Of a DNA stretch of 6,647 nucleotides, positions 1-5,646 are shown in pieces. The position numbers and the translations under genes were made by a program. Below the pieces are notes generated by a model. It saw only the letters and a program-made list of their open reading frames with translations, was not told the DNA's origin and did not search any database. Source of the DNA: CAYRVF01 sp964427535. Lineage in GTDB: Bacteria; Chloroflexota; Ktedonobacteria; Ktedonobacterales; JADMIN01. Where the stretch lies: contig CAYRVF010000186.1 in the NCBI GenBank assembly GCA_964427535.1, forward strand, positions 1-6,647, in the 5' to 3' direction. How positions within the stretch are numbered: the stretch's first letter is position 1; each line of letters opens with the position of its first letter.

Positions 1-565
1 CGCCGAGAATCAGCCCGATGAACGAGCCCGCGATGGCCGCGATCTGGTTGATGCCAAGGGCCCGGCCGCGCTGGTTGGCGGGGAAGGCGTCGGTGAGGAT
101 GGCAGCGCTGTTCGAGAAGAGGAAGCCCGCGCCAATGCCCTGAATCAGCCGGAAGACGATCAACTCGATCGCGCCCGCGTTGCCGGTGCTGGGCGTGAAC
201 GCCAGCAGCGTGCTGCCAACGGTGAAGATGGCGAAGCCCATGTTATAGAGCCGGACGCGCCCGAACATGTCGGAGATACGGCCGAAGGTCACCAGCAGCG
301 TCGCCGTGACGACCATGTAGCCGAGTAGCAGCCAGAGGAAGTAGCTCGACTCACCGGGCGCCAGGGGATCGATGCCGATGCCCTTGAAGATGGCGGGCAG
401 GGCGATGAGCACGATGCTCGAATCGATCGTCGCCATCAGCGCGCCGAGGGTGGTGTTCGTCAGCGCGATCCACTTGTAGTTCGGCCCGACCGGCCGCTGG
501 AGACGCGCGCTGTGCCCGTTTCCGCTCCCATTCCCCTTCACCCCTCGCTGCTCGTCCAGACGCAT
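1..565 (-). CDS. MFS transporter, DHA2 (EmrB/QacA-like) type, N-terminal part; 3' end outside window
   Basis: Integral membrane transporter of the major facilitator superfamily, probably a proton-driven exporter of drugs or metabolites. The 188 visible residues cover a hydrophilic N-tail (1-28) and about five membrane helices. Residues 44-59 (MATIDSSIVLIALPAI) match the TM1 motif of DHA2 transporters. Residues 95-105 (GRISDMFGRVR) are motif A in the TM2-TM3 loop. Residues 138-148 (FRLIQGIGAGF) are motif B in TM4, with its conserved Arg. Residues 180-188 (GSFIGLILG) sit where motif C of exporters is expected but lack its usual Pro. The ATG at 563-565 is chosen because GGGAGGT lies 8 nt upstream and a good promoter lies behind that. 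The gene is divergent from the TMEM175-like gene. The substrate cannot be read from the sequence, and the C-terminal half is missing only because the window ends. Confidence 0.88.
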   Translation of the reverse strand, partial: MRLDEQRGVKGNGSGNGHSARLQRPVGPNYKWIALTNTTLGALMATIDSSIVLIALPAIFKGIGIDPLAPGESSYFLWLLLGYMVVTATLLVTFGRISDMFGRVRLYNMGFAIFTVGSTLLAFTPSTGNAGAIELIVFRLIQGIGAGFLFSNSAAILTDAFPANQRGRALGINQIAAIAGSFIGLILG

Positions 566-655
566 GTGGCTGACCTCCCAGATGGCTCCCTCCCGTCCGG
601 CAAGCACGCTCCGTGCGCGGCCGACACTCCGCACGCCAGACGATGTCCAGATGCA

Positions 656-685
656 AGCATACCTGATGTATGCCGTTCACGTCAA
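656..685 (-). promoter_or_regulatory. Predicted sigma70-type promoter of the MFS gene
   Basis: On the minus strand TTGACG (680-685) is followed after 18 nt by TATGCT (656-661). The first matches the -35 consensus at five of six positions and the second matches the -10 at four. Transcription would start near 649, giving a leader of about 85 nt before the ATG at 565. This is a sequence match only. Confidence 0.5.
657..673. promoter_or_regulatory. Candidate operator: inverted repeat GCATAC-N5-GTATGC
   Basis: A perfect 6-bp-arm inverted repeat (657-662 and 668-673) covers most of the -10 and part of the spacer of the predicted MFS promoter. A bound repressor here would block transcription, as TetR- or MarR-type regulators do for many exporters. 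No such regulator gene is in the window. A 6-bp dyad can occur by chance in a gap this size, so its position is the main support. Confidence 0.3.
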
Positions 686-826
686 CGTTATGCAGCTCAC
701 CGAAGGATGTCCAATCTGGTATGTATCGTGCAGTCTCACGGTCACATGGGGGATGAACACCGCAGTGTCGCTGCATTCTGTGTCTACTCGGAGGCAGCGT
801 TCATCGGGCGCTCCGACGAGCCCCAC

Positions 827-832
827 AGAGGT
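827..832 (+). promoter_or_regulatory. Ribosome binding site fixing the start of the TMEM175-like gene
   Basis: AGAGGT lies 7 nt before the ATG at 840. It selects this start over an in-frame ATG far upstream at 564, whose extra 92 residues show no membrane or family pattern. Confidence 0.6.
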
Positions 833-839
833 CGGGACG

Positions 840-1535
840 ATGGCGGCGACACAAGAGCGTTCGGCCGAGCAGTTACCCGAGCGATCAGATCCCGAAGGCA
901 ATACTAGCCGGGCTATAGCGTTCAGCGATGGCGTGTTCGCGATCGTCATCACGCTGCTCGTGCTCGACGTGCGTCCGCCGCAGACTCCACCCGGCCACCT
1001 GCTGCAGGGGCTATTGGCGGAGTGGCCCACCTACCTGGCCTATGTGACGTCGTACCTCTACGTCGGCGTGGTGTGGCTCAACCACAAATGGACCTTCGCT
1101 CGCGTCCGCCGGATGGATCGTGGTCTGCACTGGGCCAATTTAGGCGTCCTTGCCACCACCTCGCTGCTGCCGTTCCCGACGGCTGTTCTGTCGCTGGCGG
1201 TTCACCAGGGCAATCCAGCGGACATGCGCACGGCGGTCGGGCTGTACGCGCTGATCGGAGCCGTGCTCTGTGTGAGCTGGCTGGTGCTCTTCCACTATCT
1301 GGCCACACACCCGAACCTGCTTGCGCCCGATGTCCGACACGACTTCTTCGCGCAGGAGCGCAAGCGGGCTGTCATCGGCGTGGTGCTCTACCTCGCGGCC
1401 GGCGTGCTGGGATATCTGATCGGTCCGCCGGTCGCGATGGCCATCTTCCTGGTGCTGCCGACGTTCTATGCGGTCACGAGTCGTGGGCTGGGCGAGCTCC
1501 GGAGTACCGTGCGGCGTGCCTTACCGGGATGGTGA
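840..1535 (+). CDS. TMEM175/DUF1211 family membrane protein, putative potassium channel
   Basis: Predicted 231-residue inner-membrane protein of the TMEM175 family, whose bacterial members form potassium-permeable channels with six helices per subunit. The family signature R-x3-FSD is present (R24, F28, S29, D30) and runs into TM1, which lines the pore in solved relatives (28-43, FSDGVFAIVITLLVLD). Further helices are near 62-81 (ending in VVWLNH, typical of TM2), 97-121 (with the conserved PF), 131-154, 177-193 and 195-212. The length is normal for a single-repeat bacterial member. The N-terminal 23 residues are hydrophilic and charged. The start at 840 rests on its ribosome binding site. 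The gene is divergent from the MFS gene, and its last 15 bp overlap the end of the convergent WYL regulator gene. Ion selectivity is inferred from the family only. Confidence 0.85.
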   Translation: MAATQERSAEQLPERSDPEGNTSRAIAFSDGVFAIVITLLVLDVRPPQTPPGHLLQGLLAEWPTYLAYVTSYLYVGVVWLNHKWTFARVRRMDRGLHWANLGVLATTSLLPFPTAVLSLAVHQGNPADMRTAVGLYALIGAVLCVSWLVLFHYLATHPNLLAPDVRHDFFAQERKRAVIGVVLYLAAGVLGYLIGPPVAMAIFLVLPTFYAVTSRGLGELRSTVRRALPGW

Positions 1536-2501
1536 GGGTGCTGTGGGAGCTGACCGCTCGGCGATGTCTCTGAGCCGTTCCGCGAGCGCGCGCATGTGAA
1601 CGCGCAATTCATCCGGGCGCACGATGACCAGTGAACAGCGCAGGCCTGCCAGCGCATACACCAGCCAGTCGAGGTCGTCGGCGAATCCCCGCAGCAGCAC
1701 GCCGTCGGCCTGCGGGTACAGCGCCGCGATCGTGGCGGGGATGCGCTTCCGCAACTCGCCTAGTGGCGCTTCCGCCAGCACCTCAAACTCCCAGCGCCAG
1801 GGAGTCATCGCGATGGACCGCTCGACGCTGGCCACCGCATCAATTGCCACTGGCGCGAAGGTCGTAGGTAACTCTTGTGCGAGCTGAATGTGGTCGAGGC
1901 GAAAGACACGCTGGTCGGCTCGCAAGTGACAGTAGCCGACGAGATACCAGCGTCCCGCGCGATGGACCACCTGATAGGGGGCGACCACGCGCTCCGTCAC
2001 CTCGCCTGTCTGCGCGTGGTAGCGCATCCGCACCTGATGTGTCGTCTGAATGGCATGGACGATGGCGTCGAGGCAGTCGGGCGCGGGGCTGGCGTCATAT
2101 GGGAGCCGAGGCGTGGCGAAGGTCACCGCGCCATCGATCGCGCCAATGAGGTCGCGCGTTGCCGATGGCAAGACACGCGTGACTTTTCGCAGGGCACGCA
2201 TAGCATCGTGTTCATCAAGCCCGAGCGCCTGGTGACCGCTTCCCAGCAGCCCATACGTCAACGCTAACGCCTCGCGACGTGTCAGCGCCAGTGGTTGTCT
2301 GTAGCCCGGCGGCAGGGAGTAGCCGCCGTGCCGGCCACGCCGCATCGCGACCGGCACACCGCGATCCCGCAGGATCATCACATAGCGGCGCACCGTGCGC
2401 GCATCTACTTCGAGCCGCGCCGCGATGTCCGCCCCCCGCATCACGCCATGCACCTGCAACAGATCGAGGAGCGCCAGCGCCCGCGACGTGGAATCGTACA
2501 T
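1521..2501 (-). CDS. Helix-turn-helix, WYL-domain transcriptional regulator (YafY-type)
   Basis: Cytoplasmic DNA-binding regulator of 326 residues, the usual length for YafY-type proteins. Residues 6-62 form a DeoR/HTH_11-like winged helix: ADIAARLEVDARTVRRYV is the helix-turn-helix and RRGRHGGYSLPPGY the wing. Residues 143-212 form the WYL domain, with a literal W185-Y186-L187 followed by VGYCHLRADQRVFRLDHI. Residues 235-313 match the C-terminal WCX extension. WYL domains are thought to sense ligands, in some families nucleic acids or nucleotides. The effector here is unknown. The ATG at 2499-2501 has only a modest ribosome binding site: a G-run about 11 nt upstream and GGGGAG farther off. 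The gene is divergent from the DUF1579-like gene, which suggests it controls that gene and itself. Its 3' end overlaps the TMEM175-like gene by 15 bp. Confidence 0.9.
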   Translation of the reverse strand: MYDSTSRALALLDLLQVHGVMRGADIAARLEVDARTVRRYVMILRDRGVPVAMRRGRHGGYSLPPGYRQPLALTRREALALTYGLLGSGHQALGLDEHDAMRALRKVTRVLPSATRDLIGAIDGAVTFATPRLPYDASPAPDCLDAIVHAIQTTHQVRMRYHAQTGEVTERVVAPYQVVHRAGRWYLVGYCHLRADQRVFRLDHIQLAQELPTTFAPVAIDAVASVERSIAMTPWRWEFEVLAEAPLGELRKRIPATIAALYPQADGVLLRGFADDLDWLVYALAGLRCSLVIVRPDELRVHMRALAERLRDIAERSAPTAPSPSR

Positions 2502-2529
2502 TTGCTGCCCAGCCCCCCGAAAATCTCCC

Positions 2530-2559
2530 CTAATAGGAAGAAATGTGTCCGGTTATCAC
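2530..2559 (-). promoter_or_regulatory. Weak candidate promoter of the WYL regulator gene
   Basis: On the minus strand GTGATA (2554-2559) and TATTAG (2530-2535) are 18 nt apart, each matching four of six consensus positions. An imperfect dyad, GTTATC-AC-GATAGC (2552-2565, five of six pairs), overlaps the -35. This arrangement could allow autoregulation, but both signals are weak. Confidence 0.28.
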
Positions 2560-2627
2560 GATAGCATGGAGGTAGAGCAAGCGTCCACGCCGTCCTGAGT
2601 GTTGGGCGGCTGAATACACGCTGCGCC

Positions 2628-2633
2628 GGAGGG
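2628..2633 (+). promoter_or_regulatory. Ribosome binding site of the DUF1579-like gene
   Basis: GGAGGG lies 5 nt before the ATG at 2639. It favours this start over the in-frame ATG pair at 2651 and 2654, which would be 17 or more nt away. Confidence 0.6.
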
Positions 2634-2638
2634 CACGG

Positions 2639-3175
2639 ATGAAACAGCAGATGATGGCTGATGCGAGATTGGATGGCCGGGACGACTTCGACTTTTTTCT
2701 CGGCACGTGGGACAGCCGGCAGCGGAAGCTGAAGGAGCGGCTGAGGGACTGCGACGAGTGGGACGAGTTCACCGCGGTCTCGGTCGCGTGGAAGGTGCTA
2801 GGCGGCCTGGGCCACATGGATGAGGTGACGATGGAGACCGCGGCCGGCCAGGTGCGCGGCCTGACACTGCGCCTCTTCGATCCGAAGACGCAACTGTGGA
2901 GCATTCATTGGGCGGATAGCAAGAGCGCTACCCTGCTGACGCCGATGGTCGGGCGCTTCCAGAATGGCGTCGGCGAGTTCTACGATCGGGAAACGTTCGA
3001 CGGCCGCAGCATCTTCAGCCGCTTTCTCTGGACGAGCAGCGATCCTGACCACTGTCGTTGGGAGCAGGCGTTTTCAGCCGACGGCGGCCGCACCTGGGAA
3101 ACCAACTGGACGGCAGACTTCACCCGCTGCCCGGATGTACAGACGGAGTACGATGGCGAGATCGCACGAACGTGA
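2639..3175 (+). CDS. DUF1579-like protein of unknown function
   Basis: Soluble protein of 178 residues with no signal peptide or membrane helix. It looks like the DUF1579 or related lipocalin-like beta-barrel proteins. The opening DFDFFLGTWDSRQRKLKERL (16-35) carries the typical FLGTW motif. Then come LGGLGHMDE (54-62), LTLRLFDPKTQLWSIHWADS (75-94), GRFQNGVGEF (105-114), a WT pair at 131-132, and RWEQAFSADGGRTWETNW (140-157). The alternating aromatic and charged strands fit a barrel with an interior pocket, but the ligand and reaction are unknown. It is divergent from the WYL regulator gene and is the most likely target of that regulator. It converges on the threonine aldolase gene. The family assignment is from motif memory, without a profile search. 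Confidence 0.72.
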   Translation: MKQQMMADARLDGRDDFDFFLGTWDSRQRKLKERLRDCDEWDEFTAVSVAWKVLGGLGHMDEVTMETAAGQVRGLTLRLFDPKTQLWSIHWADSKSATLLTPMVGRFQNGVGEFYDRETFDGRSIFSRFLWTSSDPDHCRWEQAFSADGGRTWETNWTADFTRCPDVQTEYDGEIART

Positions 3176-3177
3176 CG

Positions 3178-3253
3178 CCGCCTAGGCGGGCACTCCTACC
3201 TGAGCGGCTGTCCAGTCGAGAACGACTGCCTAGCGCCCAGGAGGAGTCCGCTC
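3178..3253. terminator. Inverted repeats between convergent genes, possible weak terminator
   Basis: Three dyads lie between the stops of the DUF1579-like gene and the aldolase gene: the 12-bp palindrome CCGCCTAGGCGG (3178-3189), the hairpin CAGTCG-AGAA-CGACTG (3213-3228), and an outer pair GAGCGG (3202-3207) with CCGCTC (3248-3253) that encloses the hairpin. The outer stem is followed on the plus strand by only TTT, and no long T-tract is seen on either strand. Intrinsic termination is therefore uncertain. Confidence 0.3.
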
Positions 3254-3264
3254 TTTGATGGAAG

Positions 3265-4359
3265 TTATTCCCGTACCGCCCGCTCCACGGCGGCCAGCGC
3301 CTGGTCGATGTCGGCGGCGGTGATGCCGTAGTGGGTGACGGCACGGATACGCCCATCGTCTCCGCCGGAGAAGAGGATGCCCTCGCGCGCGACGGCCTCG
3401 ACGAGCGGCGCGGTATCGGAGAGTTGGCCGTCGGGGCCGCGCACGCCGAAGAAGAGGATGTTGGTCTCGACCGTCTCTGGCTCGATGGTGATCGCGGGGA
3501 TGTTCGCCAGCCCCTCGGCGAGCTTCTTCGCGTTGACGTGGTCTTCGGCGAGGCGGTCGATCATCTCGGTGAGCGAGAGGATGCCCGCGGCGGCGATGAT
3601 GCCCGCCTGTCGCATGCCGCCGCCGAGTAGCTTGCGTGTGCGCCGCGCCTCGGCGATGAAGTCGCGCGGACCGCAGAGCATCGAGCCAACGGGCGCGCTG
3701 AGGCCCTTCGAGAGGCAGAACATCAGCGTGTCGACCTGTCCGGCAAGATCGCTCGCTGGCACTCCTAGCGCGACGACGGCGTTCCAGAAGCGCGCGCCGT
3801 CCATGTGGACGGGAGTGTTGCGCGCGCGCGCCGGTGCCGCGAGTTCGGCGACCGTCGCGGGCGAGAGCACGCGTCCGCCGCACATGTTATGGGTATCTTC
3901 CAGGCAGAGCAGCCCGGTCGGCGCCTCGTGGATGTCGTCGCCGAGGAAGGCGCGCGCCAGCCGAGCGCGGTCGAGCGTGCCATCGGGCAGGTTGGGCACG
4001 ACACGGATGGGCGAGCCGTTCAGCCGGGCGGGTCCGCCGACCTCATAGAGATAGGTGTGGGCGCGATCGCCCATGATGATCTCGTCGCCGCGCCGACAGT
4101 GGGTGAGCATCGCGACGGCGTTGCCCATCGTGCCAGAGGGGACGAAGAGCGCGGCTTCCTTCCCGGTCTTCTCAGCGGCCAGCGCTTCGAGGCGGTTGAC
4201 CGTTGGGTCCTCGCCGTACACGTCGTCGCCGACATCGGCACGGGCCATCGCCTCGCGCATGGCGGGGGTGGGGTGCGTCACGGTGTCGCTGCGCAGATCG
4301 ATGGTGGTCTGCGTAGAGGGAAGCGCGCCGATCCGCGCCTCGTAGCTGCTGGTCGTCAT
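3265..4359 (-). CDS. ltaE: Low-specificity L-threonine aldolase (PLP-dependent)
   Basis: Cytoplasmic fold-type I PLP enzyme that cleaves L-threonine or L-allo-threonine to glycine and acetaldehyde. The 364-residue length is slightly above that of E. coli LtaE because of an N-terminal extension of about 18 residues. Visible family features: DLRSDTVTHPTPAMREAM (21-38), DDVYGEDPTVNRLE (45-58), the phosphate-binding SGTMGN (75-80), H101 in the position of the cofactor-stacking His, EDTHNMCGG (154-162), the PLP-contacting DGAR (187-190), the Schiff-base Lys K218 in SKGLSAPVGS, and R339 in RAVTHYG, probably the carboxylate-binding Arg. D155 replaces the Asn I remember from ENTHN in many relatives. 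The ATG at 4357-4359 has GAAGGT about 10 nt upstream. The gene lies downstream of satP on the same strand but appears to have its own promoter. Stereospecificity cannot be read from the sequence. Confidence 0.93.
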   Translation of the reverse strand: MTTSSYEARIGALPSTQTTIDLRSDTVTHPTPAMREAMARADVGDDVYGEDPTVNRLEALAAEKTGKEAALFVPSGTMGNAVAMLTHCRRGDEIIMGDRAHTYLYEVGGPARLNGSPIRVVPNLPDGTLDRARLARAFLGDDIHEAPTGLLCLEDTHNMCGGRVLSPATVAELAAPARARNTPVHMDGARFWNAVVALGVPASDLAGQVDTLMFCLSKGLSAPVGSMLCGPRDFIAEARRTRKLLGGGMRQAGIIAAAGILSLTEMIDRLAEDHVNAKKLAEGLANIPAITIEPETVETNILFFGVRGPDGQLSDTAPLVEAVAREGILFSGGDDGRIRAVTHYGITAADIDQALAAVERAVRE

Positions 4360-4452
4360 GCGGAAAGCACCTTCTCTGCAAGCTGAGGGGTCAGAATGGA
4401 ATCGGGCTGTTCGCCAGGATGGTGTGACCTCGACGCAGGGCGTCGTCCCTCA

Positions 4453-4461
4453 AGTGTAGCA
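4453..4461 (-). promoter_or_regulatory. Predicted extended -10 promoter of the threonine aldolase gene
   Basis: On the minus strand TGCTACACT (TACACT at 4453-4458) is an extended -10 element. The -35 region at the right distance is poor, so the extended -10 would carry the promoter. Transcription would start near 4446, leaving a leader of about 87 nt. The same nine bases form the -10 of the predicted satP promoter. Confidence 0.4.
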
Positions 4462-4480
4462 CAGGGGACATGGCGCGCCT

Positions 4481-4543
4481 ATAAAGAACACGTCACCCAC
4501 GCTGCCCGAAGCGTCGTTGCTCCGGACAGGCGCGGATGACGTG
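4481..4543 (-). terminator. Predicted intrinsic terminator of satP
   Basis: Reading leftward after the satP stop, CACGTCATCC (4534-4543) pairs with GGGTGACGTG (4489-4498), giving ten pairs with one U-G wobble. TTCTTTAT (4481-4488) follows. A second hairpin, ACGCT-N6-AGCGT (4499-4514), sits inside the loop directly against the 3' arm. The loop is long at 35 nt, which lowers confidence. Its position between satP and the aldolase promoter fits. Confidence 0.42.
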
Positions 4544-4561
4544 AACGAGGTGAGCCGCTTG

Positions 4562-5173
4562 TTAGCGCGTGGCGACGGCCATCGGGAAGACCGGCAGCGC
4601 GACCGCTCCACCGGTGACACTGCGCAGAATGCCGGCGAGCGCGGTGTACCAGGCCGCCAGCGCGGTGAGGATGCCGGCATAACCGCCGATGTGGGTGAAG
4701 GTCGTGTTGCCACTGAAGGCGCCAATGGCCAGCAGCAGGAACGTAATGAACAGGAGAACAAAAACGGTCGCGAGGGCGCCGTTCACGCGGAACGAGCCGA
4801 GCATCATCATGCCAGTGAAGATCGTCCAGCCCGCGAGGTAGAGACCGAGAGCGTATGACCCGGGTGCCCCGGCAGAGATGCCGAAGCCAGGGATGAAGAT
4901 AGCCGCGAACGAGAGCCAGAATGCTCCGTAGGAGGTGAAAGCCGTCGCGCCGAAGGTGTTGCCGCTGCGGAACTCCCACATGCCCGCGAGCAACTGCGCG
5001 ATGCCGCCGTAGAAGACCGCCAGGCCGATGACGATAAGCACGTCACCCGCGTCCGCCTTCGCGACGGGGAAGAGGCCGGCGTTGGACCAGCTAAGAATCA
5101 AGGTGGTGAGCGCGAAGCCACTCAAACCGAGGGGACCAGGATCAGCGATGGGGTTCGCTCGAACATCCGCCAT
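4562..5173 (-). CDS. satP: Acetate uptake transporter, SatP/GPR1/FUN34/YaaH family
   Basis: Inner-membrane protein of 203 residues, a normal length for SatP, which carries acetate and succinate with protons. The N-terminal family motif appears as DPGPLGLSGF (11-20), a variant of the usual NPAPLGLxGF. The second signature, FYGGIAQLLAGMWEF (54-68), continues into RSGNTFGATAFTSYGAFW (69-86), also typical. Six helices are predicted near 15-32, 43-62, 74-95, 106-126, 134-152 and 160-184, and GGYAGILTALAAWYTALAG (163-181) matches the conserved last helix. The ATG at 5171-5173 has AGAGGAG 9 nt upstream. The gene is divergent from acs, so uptake and activation of acetate are encoded side by side. A long leader with competing hairpins precedes it. 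Confidence 0.9.
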   Translation of the reverse strand: MADVRANPIADPGPLGLSGFALTTLILSWSNAGLFPVAKADAGDVLIVIGLAVFYGGIAQLLAGMWEFRSGNTFGATAFTSYGAFWLSFAAIFIPGFGISAGAPGSYALGLYLAGWTIFTGMMMLGSFRVNGALATVFVLLFITFLLLAIGAFSGNTTFTHIGGYAGILTALAAWYTALAGILRSVTGGAVALPVFPMAVATR

Positions 5174-5182
5174 GAATGAGTA

Positions 5183-5218
5183 CTCCTCTCAGGAAGCGGA
5201 AAACGTCGCTGTCTTCCT
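5183..5218 (-). promoter_or_regulatory. Competing hairpins at the satP ribosome binding site (possible translational switch)
   Basis: In the minus-strand RNA, CUUCCU (5191-5196) can pair in two exclusive ways. Downstream it pairs with AGGAG of the Shine-Dalgarno site (5183-5187) through a 3-nt loop, with four Watson-Crick pairs plus one wobble, hiding the site. Upstream it pairs with AGGAAG (5213-5218), six pairs around a 16-nt loop, freeing the site. The upstream AGGAAG itself has another partner, CUUC (5222-5225). No known riboswitch class is recognised, and the stems are short. Confidence 0.3.
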
Positions 5219-5393
5219 AAAGAAGCTCCCGATCGGCCGGAAGGGGATCGTACTTCCTGGGCGTGGGTGTCCGGAAGAGGTGCATCGGGCGACCGGGCGT
5301 ACGAAATTACATCGTCTTCGACGGTCCGAGGTCTACCGCTGGAAGCGCCCACCTCCTTTCCGAACACACGGCAGAGCCCTAAGGCGGTCCGGT

Positions 5394-5432
5394 GTTGACA
5401 GCGAGTGTAGCATAAGACTCGCCATTGTCAAC
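5394..5432. repeat. Long imperfect inverted repeat spanning the satP promoter
   Basis: The left arm GTTGACA-GCGAGT (5394-5406) pairs with ACTCGC-CAT-TGTCAAC (5417-5432): 13 pairs interrupted by a 3-nt bulge, around a 10-nt centre. The right arm contains the satP -35 and the left arm overlaps its -10, so a protein binding the dyad would act directly on this promoter. Confidence 0.5.
5404..5431 (-). promoter_or_regulatory. Predicted strong promoter of satP
   Basis: On the minus strand a perfect -35, TTGACA (5426-5431), is followed after 16 nt by the -10 TACACT (5404-5409) with an upstream TGC, making an extended -10. Transcription would start near 5397, giving a leader of about 220 nt. This is the best promoter match in the window. 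Confidence 0.6.
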
Positions 5433-5533
5433 TAGCTACAAGCTGGCGGCAGTGCACCTGGCGCGTGTCCGCCGTGTGCCAGATCCCTACTGACAGCATG
5501 GCATCGCCGTCCGCGGGGCTCGCCAGCGCGACG

Positions 5534-5563
5534 CGCACATGCATGGGCGGGCGAACATGTGCG
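5534..5563. promoter_or_regulatory. Candidate activator site upstream of acs: inverted repeat CGCACATG-N14-CATGTGCG
   Basis: A perfect inverted repeat with 8-bp arms (5534-5541 and 5556-5563) and half-site centres 22 bp apart, about two helix turns. It covers the -35 region of the predicted acs promoter, where a positively acting dimer would bind. It is not the CRP consensus, and the binding protein is unknown. Confidence 0.38.
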
Positions 5564-5572
5564 GAAAGGGTG

Positions 5573-5578
5573 TAGAAT
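5573..5578 (+). promoter_or_regulatory. Predicted acs promoter -10
   Basis: TAGAAT matches the -10 consensus at five of six positions. The bases 17 nt upstream (5550-5555, GGCGAA) are a poor -35, which suggests dependence on an activator. Transcription would start near 5585, leaving a leader of about 62 nt before the ATG at 5647. Confidence 0.4.
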
Positions 5579-5646
5579 TGGCGTAACGAGCATGCATTGG
5601 CGCATGCGCGTCGGCTTCTTCCCGTTCCCGTCGAAAGGGGGCATGC

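Larger units (their letters stand above)
566..839. other. Divergent intergenic region between the MFS gene and the TMEM175-like gene
   Basis: This 274-bp gap holds the leftward MFS promoter and its overlapping inverted repeat, plus both ribosome binding sites (573-579 on the minus strand and 827-832 on the plus strand). No convincing plus-strand promoter for the channel gene was found: TATGTA at 720-725 has only a poor -35 partner. Open frames crossing this gap have no family resemblance and are not called. Confidence 0.6.
2502..2638. other. Divergent regulatory gap between the WYL regulator and the DUF1579-like gene
   Basis: This 137-bp gap holds a candidate regulator promoter, an imperfect dyad and the DUF1579-like ribosome binding site. 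No clear plus-strand promoter was seen. No gene is present. Confidence 0.5.
5174..5646. other. Gene-free 473-bp divergent region between satP and acs
   Basis: No supported coding region lies here. From left to right it contains the satP ribosome binding site with competing hairpins (5183-5218), the rest of the satP leader with an unused AAAGGAGGT on the minus strand (5351-5359) that has no start codon at a usable distance, the satP promoter inside a dyad (5394-5432), an unassigned stretch (about 5433-5533), an 8-bp-arm inverted repeat (5534-5563), the acs -10, and the acs leader with repeated GCATGC and ATGCAT words. Confidence 0.7.

Noticed and set aside
642..713. Direct repeat GATGTCCA at 642-649 and 706-713
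   Set aside because: An 8-base repeat within a gap of about 270 bp is expected by chance roughly half the time, and the flanks do not extend it.
564..839. N-terminal extension of the TMEM175-like protein from an ATG at 564
   Set aside because: The extra 92 residues cross the divergent promoter region and resemble nothing in the family. The ATG at 840 has a proper ribosome binding site and gives the family length.
3230..3883. A 217-residue minus-strand frame inside the aldolase gene
   Set aside because: It is extremely Arg-rich and out of frame with an unambiguous threonine aldolase, so it is a frame shadow.
3335..4048. A 237-residue plus-strand frame opposite the aldolase gene
   Set aside because: It is a Ser/Ala/Arg-rich antisense shadow without its own ribosome binding site or motif.
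5351..5359. Perfect AAAGGAGGT on the minus strand suggesting a leader peptide
   Set aside because: No ATG, GTG or TTG occurs at a usable distance downstream, so no leader peptide is supported.
5122..5367. An 81-residue minus-strand frame starting with GTG in the satP leader and overlapping the satP start
   Set aside because: There is no ribosome binding site at the GTG, no recognisable domain, and it runs out of frame through the satP signature.
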